From Shewanella violacea DSS12 (GTDB lineage Bacteria > Pseudomonadota > Gammaproteobacteria > Enterobacterales > Shewanellaceae), in assembly GCF_000091325.1 (NCBI RefSeq), contig NC_014012.1, positions 1,426,001-1,490,000 on the forward strand: 64,000 nt of DNA. The letters are read 5' to 3'. Positions within the stretch are counted from its first letter, which is position 1, and each line of letters starts with the position of its first letter. The translations under genes were made by a program, and so were the position numbers. The notes beneath the pieces were generated by a model. It was given only the letters and a program-made list of their open reading frames with translations, searched no databases and was not told the DNA's origin. This document shows, piece after piece, positions 7,242 through 17,435 of this stretch.

Positions 7242-7706
7242 ATGAAAAAAGTGAATTTGGTTTTTGGGACCGTCTATGGAAACGCGCAGTTTGTTGCCGA
7301 GACCCTCTTTGGAGTACTTAAGGGAGAGGGGAGGCAAGTGTCGCTTTTGATGCATGATCAACTAGACAGTTTTGTTCCTCCACAAGATGAGCTGTTATTA
7401 GTGATTTGTTCCACCACGGGTCAAGGTGACGTGCCGGAAGATATACAGCCCTGGTTTGAACATTTGAAAACAACAGCGCCCTATATGCCTGAATTGAAAT
7501 ATGGGGTGATAGCCTTAGGCGATTCCAGTTATGATACTTTTTGTGGCGCTGGGGTTAAGTTTGATGAACTGCTTACAGAATGTGGCGCTAAACGCATAGG
7601 TGAAGTGTTGAAAATCGATGCATGTGAAACAATGGAACCTGAAGTTGAAGCCAAGGCATGGCTGCAAGGTTGGAACGCATTAATAGATACGGAAATCCTT
7701 GCCTAA
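7242..7706 (+). CDS. yqcA: flavodoxin-like protein (YqcA/MioC type)
   Basis: A 154-residue short-chain flavodoxin that binds FMN and carries one electron pair at low potential. The phosphate-binding loop is FGTVYGNAQFVAE (residues about 8-20). The isoalloxazine loops are CSTTGQGDVPEDIQPW (about 63-78) and ALGDSSYDTFCGAG (about 95-108). Position after truC fits YqcA rather than MioC. It is preceded by about 100 bases of spacer in which the small convergent frame begins. Confidence 0.85.
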   Translation: MKKVNLVFGTVYGNAQFVAETLFGVLKGEGRQVSLLMHDQLDSFVPPQDELLLVICSTTGQGDVPEDIQPWFEHLKTTAPYMPELKYGVIALGDSSYDTFCGAGVKFDELLTECGAKRIGEVLKIDACETMEPEVEAKAWLQGWNALIDTEILA

Positions 7707-7895
7707 AAAAGCATAATCAATGCCTTTGAACTGTGAAGATAACATCTTAGATTTGAAGGTATGTTTGATTCGTATTAGGGCCCAGCCTAAATAAATCAGA
7801 CAAACTCAATAAGTTCAGGTTAGCGCTACCGACCTCCATGAGAATACTTAATATTGACTTTAGATTTATAAATTAGCTTAGGATTTAAAGGGGTA

Positions 7896-8732
7896 ATGAT
7901 GGAAAGAAAAGTCTTGATAACGGATTGTGCCGATGCGCAGGGCCTCATTGCTAAGATAACTGGGGTTTGCTTTAAGCATCAACTCAATATCGTTAAAAAT
8001 AGTGAGTTTGTCGACAATGCTCAGGGACGCTTCTTTATGCGGACTGAGCTTGAAGGCGTGTTTGATGACTCACTGATCTTATCTGACTTGAATCAAGTCC
8101 TGCCTCATTCGAGCCATGTTAAACTGGTGAGTTTAGGTAAGAAGCGTATTGTGATCATGGTGACTAAAGAGGCCCATTGTCTCGGTGATATTTTAATGAA
8201 GGCTTACTATGGTGGGCTCGATGTTGAAATAGCTGGGATAATTGGAAATTATGAGACTCTCAAACCTCTAGCCGATAAGTTTAATATTCCATTTCATTTT
8301 ATTCCCCATCAAGATATCACCCGCCTAGATCATGAGGCTATTATCAATGACCTGATTGAAAAATATGCTCCTGATTATGTTGTGCTGGCTAAGTTTATGC
8401 GGATTTTAACCCCGGAGTTTGTTGAGAGGTATCCTAATCGCATCATCAATATTCATCATTCGTTTCTGCCAGCGTTTATTGGTGCTTCACCCTATCGTCA
8501 AGCTTGGGAGAGAGGGGTGAAAATCATTGGTGCAACGGCGCATTTTGTGAATAACTGTTTAGATGAAGGCCCCATCATCAAACAAGATGTTATACCTGTT
8601 GATCATAGTTTTAGTGCCGAAGACTTAGCTAAGAACGGACGCGATGTAGAGAAGAGTGTATTGAGTAAGGCACTGCAGCTGGTATTACATGAAGAAGTTA
8701 TCGTGTATGGAAATAAAACAGTGGTATTTTAA
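7896..8732 (+). CDS. purU: formyltetrahydrofolate deformylase PurU
   Basis: PurU hydrolyses 10-formyl-THF to formate and THF, supplying formate to PurT and balancing one-carbon pools. An N-terminal ACT domain (about residues 4-80, LITDCADAQGLIAKITGVC) precedes the formyltransferase-like hydrolase domain. The latter shows INIHHSFLPAFIGASPYRQA (catalytic Asn-His region), HFVNNCLDEGPIIKQ with the conserved Asp, and the final VYGNKTVVF. Length 278 is normal. Two adjacent ATGs exist; the second at 7899 is better spaced from AAGGGG. Confidence 0.95.
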   Translation: MMERKVLITDCADAQGLIAKITGVCFKHQLNIVKNSEFVDNAQGRFFMRTELEGVFDDSLILSDLNQVLPHSSHVKLVSLGKKRIVIMVTKEAHCLGDILMKAYYGGLDVEIAGIIGNYETLKPLADKFNIPFHFIPHQDITRLDHEAIINDLIEKYAPDYVVLAKFMRILTPEFVERYPNRIINIHHSFLPAFIGASPYRQAWERGVKIIGATAHFVNNCLDEGPIIKQDVIPVDHSFSAEDLAKNGRDVEKSVLSKALQLVLHEEVIVYGNKTVVF

Positions 8733-8751
8733 ATTACATTGTCACATAGAG

Positions 8752-8776
8752 TTTAAAGGCGCAGCAGCGCCTTTAA
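8752..8776. terminator. bidirectional terminator between purU and the first DUF3718 gene
   Basis: TTTAAAGGCGC pairs with GCGCCTTTAAA across an AGCA loop. The A/T ends supply a T-tract on both strands, suiting the convergent genes on either side. Confidence 0.75.
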
Positions 8777-8802
8777 ATTATTAGCCAATATTAAATGGGG
8801 TT

Positions 8803-9147
8803 TTAAAAAGTCACGGGTAATACTTTAGGGCTTGTGTTATTCATTACTAAATCTGTTATTGATGTTTCTCCTTTAACAAAAGGGGCTATTTTTTTTGCGA
8901 TACGATTAGCGCCATTGGAAATGGCAAACTCATGAAAACTTTCGCCATTGCAGACTAACCTTGGAAATATTCTGCGTTTGTTGATTTTATTTTCCATCAT
9001 GGTTTTATTGAATTTATATATATTATCTGACATTGCTGTCTTGCAGACCTTTATAAGCGTCTGTTCTATATTTGGATCCATTGCGGCAGTTGCATTGAAT
9101 GCAAGTGAAGTAAATATCAATACCGTCAGTGTCATTACTTTTTTCAT
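8803..9147 (-). CDS. DUF3718-type secreted protein (paralogue 1)
   Basis: A 114-residue exported protein: signal peptide MKKVMTLTVLIFTSLAFNATA-A, then a mature domain with two conserved cysteines (KVCKTA and LVCNGESFHEFA) probably joined by a disulfide. The central KINKRRIFPRLVCNGESF motif is shared almost exactly with the paralogue at 9530-9874. This matches DUF3718, a periplasmic family of unknown function in Shewanella and Vibrio. The two genes lie in the same direction about 380 bases apart. Confidence 0.8.
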   Translation of the reverse strand: MKKVMTLTVLIFTSLAFNATAAMDPNIEQTLIKVCKTAMSDNIYKFNKTMMENKINKRRIFPRLVCNGESFHEFAISNGANRIAKKIAPFVKGETSITDLVMNNTSPKVLPVTF

Positions 9148-9161
9148 CTTTCGCTCCTAGC

Positions 9162-9478
9162 GTTACGGGGGGAGGGGGAATACTTGAACAATTCACTTGT
9201 TATGTTTGATTGGTATATTAAAGCGGATATTTATGGATATATCTGTATTGCATTTGTATCTAAGTGTATCCAAATATAAATAGTGATTCAGGAGGTTTCA
9301 TAAGGTTACAAATAATTCTCAATGATTACTTTTGGTTATTTGTAATTCTATATTGTTATATATGACAGTTACGATATTTTCACAATTAGTTGTTTTTGAT
9401 TTAATACTCTGGTTAGTTGGGTTTATAAAGTTATTGCATTAATAGTTTTTAGGTGAGACTCATTTATAATGAGTAATA
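9162..9478. other. gene-free AT-rich spacer between DUF3718 paralogues
   Basis: No open frame with a ribosome-binding site is seen here. The stretch is strongly AT-rich and presumably holds the promoter of the paralogue at 8803-9147. I see no convincing operator or RNA structure. Confidence 0.5.
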
Positions 9479-9503
9479 AAAAGAGCCAGTAAAGGCTCTT
9501 TAA
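9479..9503 (-). terminator. terminator downstream of the second DUF3718 gene
   Basis: AAAGAGCC and GGCTCTTT form the stem around a TTTACT-type loop, followed by T residues on the minus strand. Confidence 0.75.
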
Positions 9504-9529
9504 AATAGAATTGATATAAAATATTAACG

Positions 9530-9874
9530 TTAATAGTTAACCGCCATTATTTCATCCGAACTATAGGTCATTGCAATATCTTTAATTGTCACTGTGCCTC
9601 TAATATAGGGGGAGATCTTACCTGCGGTTTTATCTGCCCCATGGCTCAAAGCAAATTGATGGAAGCTTTCACCATTACAGACTAAACGTGGAAAAATTCT
9701 TTGCTTGTTAATTCGGTAGCTCTTCATAGTATCTCTAAATTTATAGAGGCTATTGCTGGCGCCGGCTTTACATACGGCCACAAGAGTGTTTTCCATATGA
9801 GTCGACATGGCAGCCGAAACAGAAAATGCCATTGGAGACAGTGCAAATACTGCGATAACGAGTAGTTTTTTCAT
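9530..9874 (-). CDS. DUF3718-type secreted protein (paralogue 2)
   Basis: A 114-residue exported protein, same length as the paralogue at 8803-9147. It has signal peptide MKKLLVIAVFALSPMAFSVSA-A and conserved Cys in AVCKAG and LVCNGESFHQFA. The RINKQRIFPRLVCNGESFHQ core differs by few residues from paralogue 1, while signal and C-terminus have diverged, so this is an old tandem duplication under constraint. Function unknown. Confidence 0.8.
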   Translation of the reverse strand: MKKLLVIAVFALSPMAFSVSAAMSTHMENTLVAVCKAGASNSLYKFRDTMKSYRINKQRIFPRLVCNGESFHQFALSHGADKTAGKISPYIRGTVTIKDIAMTYSSDEIMAVNY

Positions 9875-10033
9875 GGATTAATCCTAGCGTCTTTTTCTTT
9901 GGGCTTGTTATGATTTAAGCTGGTTTCTGCTAGGTTTGCCGTAAGGTATATACAGATAAATGTATCAAAATGTGGTTTCGGAAACAGAGTGTTTCCCTGA
10001 GTAACAATTTGTGTTTTGAGAGCATATGGCATA

Positions 10034-10060
10034 AAAAATCCCACCAAAAGTGGGATTTTT
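10034..10060. terminator. terminator downstream of dapD
   Basis: AAAAATCCCAC and GTGGGATTTTT form an 11-bp stem with a CAAAA-like loop and T-runs on both strands. It separates dapD from the DUF3718 gene transcribed in the same direction. Confidence 0.85.
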
Positions 10061-10115
10061 AGGATCGTAATCTTATCTATCTGCAAAGGTGACTAGCAGA
10101 GTAAACGGGCTAGTT

Positions 10116-10940
10116 CTAGTCAACAATTCTCAGTAGTTCATTGATACCGACTTTACCGCGAGTCTTGGCATCGACTTTCTTAACTATGATGGCTGCGTAT
10201 AGGTTATATTTGCCACATTTTGAAGGTAAGGTACCCGATACTACAACAGAACCCGCTGGGACCCGTCCATAGTGGACCTCGCCAGTTTCACGATCATAGA
10301 TACGTGTGCTCTGACCCAGGTAGACACCCATAGAGATCACGCTGCCTTCTTCGACGATTACGCCTTCAACCACTTCCGAGCGTGCACCGATGAAACAGTT
10401 ATCTTCGATGATAGTTGGACCCGCTTGTAATGGCTCTAATACCCCTCCAATACCCACGCCGCCAGATAGGTGGACATTCTTGCCAATCTGAGCACATGAA
10501 CCGACTGTGGCCCAGGTATCGACCATAGTGCCTTCACCAACATAGGCGCCTAGGTTGACGTAAGAAGGCATCAATACGGTATTCTTGCCGATGAAAGAGC
10601 CTTTACGTACTGTTGCAGGTGGCACGACACGGATAGCTTCTTCTTTGAAGCGAGCTTCGTCATAATCGGCAAATTTCATTGGGACTTTATCGAAGTACTT
10701 AGTCTCTCCGCCATCGATAACTGCGTTATCGAAAATTCTAAATGAGAGCAATACGGCTTTCTTCAACCACTGGTGTACGTGCCATTGGCCATCAATCTTC
10801 TCAGCGACTCTGACTTCACCTTTATCAAGCATGTTAATCACACGTTCAACATCTGCACGTATACTTGCATCTACTGTGCTAGGGCTGATCTCTGCGCGAG
10901 CTTCAAAAGCCGCCTCTATGCGTTGGCGTAAAGCCTCCAT
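10116..10940 (-). CDS. dapD: tetrahydrodipicolinate N-succinyltransferase
   Basis: DapD transfers succinyl from succinyl-CoA to tetrahydrodipicolinate in the succinylase branch of lysine/meso-diaminopimelate synthesis. The 274-residue protein has a helical N-terminal domain, then a left-handed beta-helix of hexapeptide repeats (about 105-235, e.g. [38 protein letters not shown]) and the C-terminal [20 protein letters not shown]. Length and ends match the family. Start ATG has GGAGAAG upstream. It lies downstream of glnD, in the same direction. Confidence 0.97.
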   Translation of the reverse strand: MEALRQRIEAAFEARAEISPSTVDASIRADVERVINMLDKGEVRVAEKIDGQWHVHQWLKKAVLLSFRIFDNAVIDGGETKYFDKVPMKFADYDEARFKEEAIRVVPPATVRKGSFIGKNTVLMPSYVNLGAYVGEGTMVDTWATVGSCAQIGKNVHLSGGVGIGGVLEPLQAGPTIIEDNCFIGARSEVVEGVIVEEGSVISMGVYLGQSTRIYDRETGEVHYGRVPAGSVVVSGTLPSKCGKYNLYAAIIVKKVDAKTRGKVGINELLRIVD

Positions 10941-11007
10941 TTACTTCTCCAAAATAAGTTAATAAGTGAATATTGTGTTAATAAAAGTGAATATTTATAT
11001 TCTTGAG

Positions 11008-13587
11008 TTAATTCTGTTGTGGTCGGTCGAGAGCTTGGGTTAAGTTTTCGCTTAGCTCCGCCTGTTGGATCTGACTCAAGTGTTCTCCATCGGCGTTTTG
11101 TAGCATGAAAAAGTCCTCTGCACGCTCGCCTATGGTAGTAATCTTCGCGGCCATCAGCTTAATGTTACAGCGATATAATATATCGCCGACTTTGGCTAAT
11201 AAACCAGGAGTATCTAAGGTTATCAGCTCCATCATACTGGTTCCATGACGGCGCGATGGCAAGAAACTCACCTGAGTCCAAACCTTAAATTGCTTCATTT
11301 TACGAGGGAGCTTCTTAAATTTAGGTAATTTAGGTGTGTCACCACTAAGGGCTTTCACCAGTGCCTTTTTAATCCCTTGAATGCGAGCTATCTGCGCAAC
11401 AGGGCTCCCATCCTGCTCTAAAATGACAAAAGAATCCAGCGCATAATTATCTTTTGAGGTCATGATGCTAGCATCATGTACATTGATATTTTTATTGTCG
11501 AGCAAGGTCATCACAGTGGCAAACAGTTTAGGTTTATCCTGCCCATAGACAAACAGCTCGGTGCCGCCTCTGGTAGTGTGCTTGGAGAGCAGGACTAAGG
11601 GTTCATCATGTTTGTGCTTAATGATCGCTTCTGAGTGCCAAGCTATCTGATTTGGCTGATGACGGAGAAAGTAATCGGCTTTAAATCTTTGCCATAAGGC
11701 ATCCAAACTTTTCTCTTTAATGCCTCGTCTGAGCAGCTCTTTCTTGGCTTTAGCTTGATGTTCCCTAACTCGAGCCCTAATGTCGACGGGTTTTTCTTTG
11801 CCTCTGGCTAACACCCTCTGGGTGGAAAAGTAGAGATCCCGCAGCAAAGAGCCTTTCCAGTTGTTCCATGTTTTCTCATTGGTGGCACAGATATCGGCCA
11901 CAGTAAGGCAGTAAAGATAGCTGAGGTGAACCGCATCACGGACTTTATCGGCAAATTCGGCTACCACATCGGGATCGGAAATATCACGACGTTGAGCCGT
12001 GATCGACATCACCAGATGGTTTTCGACCAGCCAGGAAACGAGTCTTCCATCGTGATCATTGAGGCCGTGAAATTTACAGAAGTCCCTCGCATCTACGGCG
12101 CCTAATTTACTGTGATCGCCGCCTCTCCCTTTAGCAATATCGTGAAAGATAGCGGCTAAAACCAGTAAGCCTTTCTTGGGGAGTTGATTGATCAGCACTG
12201 AACCTAGAGGAAACTCCTCTTTCTGCTGGGGGTGAGAGAAGCGTTCTATGTTCTGTAGTAGCCTATGAGTATGTTCATCGACCGTATAGGCATGAAAGAG
12301 ATCGAACTGCATCTGCCCTTCGATATTTCGCCATGCTGGCAGGTAGGCTGATAATACACCGTGACGATGCATCAAAGACAGAGATGCAATGCCTCTGGGG
12401 TGTCTGAGTATCTCTAAAAAAACTTCTCTACAATCGGCATGGTTCATCAGGGGTTGGGATTGCTGACGTCTGGAGCTGCGCAGGCTTCTCAATGTCGGTG
12501 CATATATTCCCTTGATGTTAGAGTTTTTTGCCACAAGAAGAAAAAGCTTCATGATTTCTACGGGCTGCGTGAAAATATCTGAGGTCAAGGATTCGATATA
12601 GGTGCCGCGTAGTTGATAATCACTATCTATCTTCTTTATTTCCAGAGCCTTGGTATGGCCAAGCGTGGCACGCTTAAACAGTTGTAATAGCATCTGGTTA
12701 AGCTCCATCACACGTCTGACTGTGCGATAGTAGCGTTTCATCATCTGCTCGACACCGAGCTGGGTTGAGTCTTCGTAGCCCATAAGATCGGCGACTTGGC
12801 GTTGAAGGTCGAATAAGAGTCGGTTTTCATCTCTGCCAGATATGAGATGCAGGGCAAACCTGAGTTCCCACAGGAAATACTGGCATTCCAGCAGCTCCTC
12901 CAGCTCATCTTTGTCGAGAAAACCGTGTTCGACTAGGTCTTCAGCCTTGGCTGCATCGAAGTGCCTCATTGCCACCCAAGCGACAGTATGTATGTCTCTA
13001 AGTCCCCCAGGGCAAGTCTTAAGGTTAGGTTCTAGATCGAATGCGCTAGCCCTAGCATGACGGGCAATCTGCTCGTCTCGTTTGGCGATAAAAAAATCAC
13101 TGGCCGGCCAAAAATTATCTCGGCGAATACTCAGGTATAGAGATTGATATAGCGCCATAGGGCCGCATAATAATCTGGCTTCTAACAAGTTAGTCACCAC
13201 AGTGACATCATGGCGACCTTGCTCTAAGGTTTGTGCCACACTTCGTACACTATGTCCTACTTCTAGACCAGCATCCCATAGAAAGGCGATATATTGACTG
13301 AGAGCAGCTTCCGATTCGGGACATAAATCTGATTCGATTAGAAAAAGTAGGTCAACATCGGAATGAGGGTGCAACTCGGCTCGTCCATATCCGCCAACGG
13401 CAATGAGTGCGATGGCGAATTTGTCGAGACCGTGGCTCTGCCACTCTTGTTGCAGTATCGAATCGACAAACTGACTACGTTGAGCGACGAGTTGTTTGAT
13501 GGGGTCTTTGTTACGGAAGCGAGTCAGTAGTTCATCATTTTGATCGAACAGTGCCACCTTGGCAATTTGAGCCGATTCAATGGTCAT
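11008..13587 (-). CDS. glnD: bifunctional uridylyltransferase/uridylyl-removing enzyme GlnD
   Basis: GlnD senses glutamine and uridylylates or deuridylylates PII, controlling nitrogen assimilation. The 859-residue protein shows the nucleotidyltransferase motif [15 protein letters not shown] (residues 65-79), a linker, an HD phosphohydrolase domain ([13 protein letters not shown] near 480) and two C-terminal ACT domains (about 685-760 and 795-855), the second beginning [18 protein letters not shown]. All catalytic motifs are intact. The start has AAGGG six bases upstream. It follows map on the same strand, separated by a terminator. Confidence 0.97.
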   Translation of the reverse strand: MTIESAQIAKVALFDQNDELLTRFRNKDPIKQLVAQRSQFVDSILQQEWQSHGLDKFAIALIAVGGYGRAELHPHSDVDLLFLIESDLCPESEAALSQYIAFLWDAGLEVGHSVRSVAQTLEQGRHDVTVVTNLLEARLLCGPMALYQSLYLSIRRDNFWPASDFFIAKRDEQIARHARASAFDLEPNLKTCPGGLRDIHTVAWVAMRHFDAAKAEDLVEHGFLDKDELEELLECQYFLWELRFALHLISGRDENRLLFDLQRQVADLMGYEDSTQLGVEQMMKRYYRTVRRVMELNQMLLQLFKRATLGHTKALEIKKIDSDYQLRGTYIESLTSDIFTQPVEIMKLFLLVAKNSNIKGIYAPTLRSLRSSRRQQSQPLMNHADCREVFLEILRHPRGIASLSLMHRHGVLSAYLPAWRNIEGQMQFDLFHAYTVDEHTHRLLQNIERFSHPQQKEEFPLGSVLINQLPKKGLLVLAAIFHDIAKGRGGDHSKLGAVDARDFCKFHGLNDHDGRLVSWLVENHLVMSITAQRRDISDPDVVAEFADKVRDAVHLSYLYCLTVADICATNEKTWNNWKGSLLRDLYFSTQRVLARGKEKPVDIRARVREHQAKAKKELLRRGIKEKSLDALWQRFKADYFLRHQPNQIAWHSEAIIKHKHDEPLVLLSKHTTRGGTELFVYGQDKPKLFATVMTLLDNKNINVHDASIMTSKDNYALDSFVILEQDGSPVAQIARIQGIKKALVKALSGDTPKLPKFKKLPRKMKQFKVWTQVSFLPSRRHGTSMMELITLDTPGLLAKVGDILYRCNIKLMAAKITTIGERAEDFFMLQNADGEHLSQIQQAELSENLTQALDRPQQN

Positions 13588-13625
13588 AGAATTCCCTTAA
13601 TCCCCAAACTAGCTATTTGAGCAAA

Positions 13626-13657
13626 CAAAAAGTACCAATTAATTTAATTGGTACTTT
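13626..13657 (-). terminator. terminator between map and glnD
   Basis: AAAGTACCAATTAA and TTAATTGGTACTTT form a long inverted repeat with T-rich flanks, directly downstream of map on the minus strand. Confidence 0.75.
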
Positions 13658-13678
13658 TACTGAAGAGCTTGATAGTTA

Positions 13679-14476
13679 TCAGTGATTGATAATTCTTGGG
13701 AAATCTTCCTCTGAGCGCAGAGTCAGGACTTCAACACCAGTCTTGGTGATGAGTAAGGTATGTTCCCATTGGGCAGAATTCTTACCATCGGCAGTGGTGA
13801 CAGTCCAGTTGTCATCCTTATCTAAGATACAAGCATGACGACCGGCATTTATCATGGGTTCAATAGTGAAACACATGCCGGGTCTCAATACGGTTTTATC
13901 GTTATTTTTGTAATGCATGACCTGAGGCTCTTCGTGAAAACCAGCACCTATGCCGTGACCACAATAATCTTTAACTATGGTGTATTTTACCAGACCGCTT
14001 TTCTTGGTCTTGATAAACTTCTCGACTATAGTGCCAATTTCACCCAATTTCATACCCGGGCGAACCTTACGTATGCTGGCATATAAGCTTTCTTGAGCGA
14101 TACGGCACAAACGCAAATCTTTAGGGTTGGCCTCACCAATTAAAAACATCTTAGACGTATCGCCATGGAAACCGTCTTTGATCACGGTAATGTCGATATT
14201 GATGATGTCACCATCTTTCAAGGCTCGGTCGCTGGGGATACCATGGCAGACCACCTCATTGATAGAGGTGCAGATAGACTTGGGGTAGCCATGATAATTG
14301 AGAGGGGCCGATATCGCACCATTGTCTTGGGTAAATTTGGCACAGATATCATCAAGCTCATTTGTGGTGACGCCAGCTTTAATGAAGGGGCCCACCATCT
14401 CTAAGACTTCGGCAGCCAGCTTGCCAGCAGCACGCATTTTTTCTATCTCTTCGGCAGTCTTTATCACTATACTCAT
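13679..14476 (-). CDS. map: methionine aminopeptidase type I
   Basis: Map removes the initiator Met from nascent proteins. The five metal ligands of the pita-bread fold are recognisable: Asp in INIDITVIKDGFHGDTSKMF (two Asp), His in GHGIGAGFHEEPQVMH, Glu in FTIEPMINAG and Glu in SAQWEHTLLIT. Length 265 is typical. It diverges from rpsB as in E. coli. Confidence 0.96.
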   Translation of the reverse strand: MSIVIKTAEEIEKMRAAGKLAAEVLEMVGPFIKAGVTTNELDDICAKFTQDNGAISAPLNYHGYPKSICTSINEVVCHGIPSDRALKDGDIINIDITVIKDGFHGDTSKMFLIGEANPKDLRLCRIAQESLYASIRKVRPGMKLGEIGTIVEKFIKTKKSGLVKYTIVKDYCGHGIGAGFHEEPQVMHYKNNDKTVLRPGMCFTIEPMINAGRHACILDKDDNWTVTTADGKNSAQWEHTLLITKTGVEVLTLRSEEDFPRIINH

Positions 14477-14548
14477 TTAGCTATCTCTCGTGTCTCATTA
14501 TATGAGGGTTTAGGTACGCATTTTATCAGAGGAAAACACTGGGAAAAT

Positions 14549-14577
14549 TTGTGTTCTCGGTCCTAATATGGTATAAA
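14549..14577 (+). promoter_or_regulatory. predicted promoter of rpsB-tsf
   Basis: TTGTGT, a 17-bp spacer and TATAAA are followed by a GC-rich discriminator (GCGCGCC). That is the arrangement of stringently controlled ribosomal promoters. Transcription would start near 14584, giving a leader of about 230 nt before rpsB. Confidence 0.6.
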
Positions 14578-14734
14578 GCGCGCCGTTATGTTTGACTCTA
14601 ATCTCATCTTTGGTGGTGTGAAGATACTCACTATTCAATGTAATAGTGATTCTAGCAAAAAACTAAGATGTAGAGTTAGGCTGGCGGCCATTATACATGG
14701 CTATTAATTAAATACTAAATCACACACGTATCGA

Positions 14735-14814
14735 CACATTCTTCGGGGTGCCTGTAGAGGTCGAAGATATGGGATGCGTGGAGGTCTAACCCCCAAATAA
14801 TTTAAGGTAATAAA
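14735..14814 (+). promoter_or_regulatory. candidate S2 autoregulatory leader of rpsB
   Basis: The last 80 bases before rpsB contain CGGGGTGCC, GAGGTCGAAGATATGGGATG, GGAGGTC and CCCCC blocks that can fold into alternative hairpins. In gammaproteobacteria ribosomal protein S2 represses its own operon through a conserved structure in the rpsB leader. The resemblance is from memory and the fold was not computed. Confidence 0.4.
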
Positions 14815-15543
14815 ATGACTACAGTTTCAATGCGCGACATGCTTAAAGCCGGTGTTCACTTCGGTCACCAGACTCGTTACTGGAACCCAAAGATGAAGCC
14901 TTTCATCTTCGGTGCCCGTAATGGTGTTCACATCATCAACCTAGAGCACACTGTGCCTATGTTCAATGAAGCGCTTGCTTTCATCAGCAACGTTGCTTCA
15001 AAGAAAGGTAAGGTTCTTTTTGTTGGTACTAAGCGTGCTGCAAGCGAAGCAATCAAAGAGTCTGCGATTTCTTGTGACCAGTACTATGTTGATCACCGCT
15101 GGTTAGGCGGCATGTTGACTAACTGGAAAACAGTTCGTCAATCAATCAAGCGTCTTAAAGACCTTGAAAGCCAGTCTGTAGACGGTACTTTTGACAAGCT
15201 TACTAAGAAAGAAGCTTTGATGCGTACTCGTGAGCTTGCGAAATTAGACAAGTCTCTTGGTGGTATTAAGAACATGGGCGGTTTGCCTGACGTTCTTTTC
15301 ATCATAGGTGCAGATCACGAGCATATCGCTGTTAAAGAAGCTAACAACCTGGGTATCCCAGTTGTTGCTATTGTTGATACTAACTCTTCACCAGACGGTA
15401 TCAACTACATCATTCCTGGTAATGATGATGCAATGCGCTCTATTCGTTTGTACACTGAGTCTGTTGCTGCAGCCGCTAAATCTGGCCGTGGTCAAGATCT
15501 TGCTGTTCAAGCTGAGCAAGACGGTTTCGTAGAAGCCGAATAA
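14815..15543 (+). CDS. rpsB: 30S ribosomal protein S2
   Basis: S2 (242 residues) binds the 16S rRNA head and helps dock S1. The N-terminal [24 protein letters not shown] and the central [22 protein letters not shown] are signature segments of the family. It is the first gene of rpsB-tsf, with a hairpin between the two genes. Codon use is strongly biased (many GGT, CGT, AAC), as expected for highly expressed genes. Confidence 0.98.
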   Translation: MTTVSMRDMLKAGVHFGHQTRYWNPKMKPFIFGARNGVHIINLEHTVPMFNEALAFISNVASKKGKVLFVGTKRAASEAIKESAISCDQYYVDHRWLGGMLTNWKTVRQSIKRLKDLESQSVDGTFDKLTKKEALMRTRELAKLDKSLGGIKNMGGLPDVLFIIGADHEHIAVKEANNLGIPVVAIVDTNSSPDGINYIIPGNDDAMRSIRLYTESVAAAAKSGRGQDLAVQAEQDGFVEAE

Positions 15544-15590
15544 TAGGGTCGATGATTTTCATCCCTTATTAACCAAGATACATGATAGGT

Positions 15591-15617
15591 AAACAGGGGC
15601 CTTAAGGCCCCTGTTTT
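15591..15617 (+). terminator. attenuator/terminator between rpsB and tsf
   Basis: AACAGGGGCC and GGCCCCTGTT form a strong stem with a TTAA centre, followed by TTTTCT. It lies between rpsB and tsf and should lower, not abolish, readthrough to tsf; a similar element exists in E. coli. Confidence 0.8.
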
Positions 15618-15659
15618 CTATCTATTGAATTTGTAGAATTATCTGTAGAGGATTTAACA

Positions 15660-16508
15660 ATGGCAATTACTGCTGCCCAAGTTAAAGAACTTCGTCAACG
15701 CACTGGCGCTGGCATGATGGATTGTAAGAAAGCGTTAGTTGAAACTGATGGTGACATCGAACTAGCGATTGATAACATGCGTAAGAGCGGTGCTGCTAAA
15801 GCTGCTAAAAAAGCAGGTAACATAGCTGCTGAAGGTACTATCCTGATTAAAAATGGCGAAGGTTTCGCTGCGCTTTTAGAAGTTAACTGTCAAACAGACT
15901 TCGTTGCAAAAGACGCAAGCTTCCTAGCATTTGCTAATTCAGTACTAGACGTTGCTGCTGCATCTAAAGTATCTATCGAAGAGTTGAAAGCACAATTCGA
16001 AGACACTCGTGTTGCACTAGTGACTAAAATCGGTGAAAACATCAATGTTCGTCGCGTTGAGTACATTGAAGGTGCAAACCTTGCTTCTTACCGTCACGGT
16101 GAGCGTATCGGTGTTGTTGTAGCCGGTGAAGCTGATGAAGAAACACTAAAGCACGTAGCAATGCACATTGCTGCTTCTAAGCCTGAATTCGTTAACCCTG
16201 AAGATGTTCCAGCTGAGCTAGTGGAAAAAGAAAAAGCACTTCAGATCGAAATCGCTATGAACGAAGGCAAGCCTGCAGAAATTGCAGAGAAAATGGTTTT
16301 CGGTAGAATGAAGAAGTTCACTGGTGAGATCTCTCTTACTGGTCAAGCTTACATCATGGAACCTAAGAAAACTGTTGGTGCAATTCTTAAAGAGAAAGGC
16401 GCTACTGTTTCAGGCTTCGTTCGTTTAGAAGTTGGCGAAGGTATCGCGAAGAAAGAAGAAGATTTTGCTGCTGAAGTTGCTGCTACCATAGCTGCTACTA
16501 AGGCTTAA
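15660..16508 (+). CDS. tsf: elongation factor Ts
   Basis: EF-Ts (282 residues) is the guanine nucleotide exchange factor of EF-Tu. The UBA-like N-terminus ([21 protein letters not shown]) and the EF-Tu-contacting TDFVAKD motif in [17 protein letters not shown] are present. Length is typical. The gene shares the biased codon use of rpsB. A terminator hairpin follows at 16531-16554. Confidence 0.98.
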   Translation: MAITAAQVKELRQRTGAGMMDCKKALVETDGDIELAIDNMRKSGAAKAAKKAGNIAAEGTILIKNGEGFAALLEVNCQTDFVAKDASFLAFANSVLDVAAASKVSIEELKAQFEDTRVALVTKIGENINVRRVEYIEGANLASYRHGERIGVVVAGEADEETLKHVAMHIAASKPEFVNPEDVPAELVEKEKALQIEIAMNEGKPAEIAEKMVFGRMKKFTGEISLTGQAYIMEPKKTVGAILKEKGATVSGFVRLEVGEGIAKKEEDFAAEVAATIAATKA

Positions 16509-16530
16509 TCTCCTGTTGTAAGCACTCCTA

Positions 16531-16554
16531 AGACCGCGGCACTGCTGCGGTCTT
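16531..16554 (+). terminator. terminator downstream of tsf
   Basis: AAGACCGC and GCGGTCTT pair around GGCACTGCT; a short T-rich tail (ATTGTATTATTTT) follows. Probably partial, since pyrH begins 40 bases later. Confidence 0.65.
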
Positions 16555-16596
16555 ATTGTATTATTTTACCTATCGGCATCAATCGGGACTATAAAA

Positions 16597-17337
16597 ATGA
16601 GCACGAATCCTAAACCTGCATTTCGACGTATTCTTCTCAAACTCAGTGGTGAAGCCTTAATGGGCGAAGAAGGCTTTGGTATCGATCCTAAAGTCTTAGA
16701 TCGCATGGCTCAGGAGATTAAAGAACTGGTTGAGCTCGGCCTTCAGGTAGGTGTCGTTATCGGTGGTGGTAACTTATTCCGTGGTGAGGGGCTTGCACAA
16801 GCGGGCATGAACCGCGTCGTGGGCGATCACATGGGTATGCTAGCCACTGTAATGAATGGTTTGGCGATGCGTGATGCTCTACATCGTGCTTATGTCAATG
16901 CTCGTTTGATGTCTGCTATCCCGCTTAAAGGTGTCTGCGATGATTATAATTGGGCCGAAGCCATTAGTTTGCTAAAGTCCGGTCGAGTGGTCATTTTTGC
17001 CGCTGGTACAGGCAACCCTTTCTGCACAACTGATTCGGCAGCTTGTCTGCGCGGTATTGAAATTGAAGCCGAAGTTGTGATCAAAGGCACTAAGGTAGAT
17101 GGCGTCTACTCAGATGATCCAGTGAAGAACCCTGATGCAGTAATGTATGAAGAAATGGGTTACGATGAAATTCTGGAGAAAGAATTAAAAGTGATGGATC
17201 TTGCTGCATTTACTATGGCGAGAGATCACAACATGCCTATATTGGTATTTAACATGAACAAGCCTGGTGCCCTACGTCGAGTGATTATGGGTGAGCGGGA
17301 AGGTACAATGATCAAATCAATGACAACAAATAATTAA
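16597..17337 (+). CDS. pyrH: UMP kinase
   Basis: PyrH phosphorylates UMP to UDP, the committed step of pyrimidine nucleotide supply, as a hexamer of the amino-acid-kinase fold. The 246-residue protein shows [17 protein letters not shown] (phosphate-binding Lys), [11 protein letters not shown] and [20 protein letters not shown], all family signatures. It sits between tsf and frr as in most proteobacteria. Confidence 0.97.
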   Translation: MSTNPKPAFRRILLKLSGEALMGEEGFGIDPKVLDRMAQEIKELVELGLQVGVVIGGGNLFRGEGLAQAGMNRVVGDHMGMLATVMNGLAMRDALHRAYVNARLMSAIPLKGVCDDYNWAEAISLLKSGRVVIFAAGTGNPFCTTDSAACLRGIEIEAEVVIKGTKVDGVYSDDPVKNPDAVMYEEMGYDEILEKELKVMDLAAFTMARDHNMPILVFNMNKPGALRRVIMGEREGTMIKSMTTNN

Positions 17338-17435
17338 AATTATTGTAATATCCAGTCAGCAAAAAGTTACCGGCTTAGTGTGACTGGCTAGTCCTATTAC
17401 TAAGAATTTAGTGCCTCATTTAAAGGATATATAAC

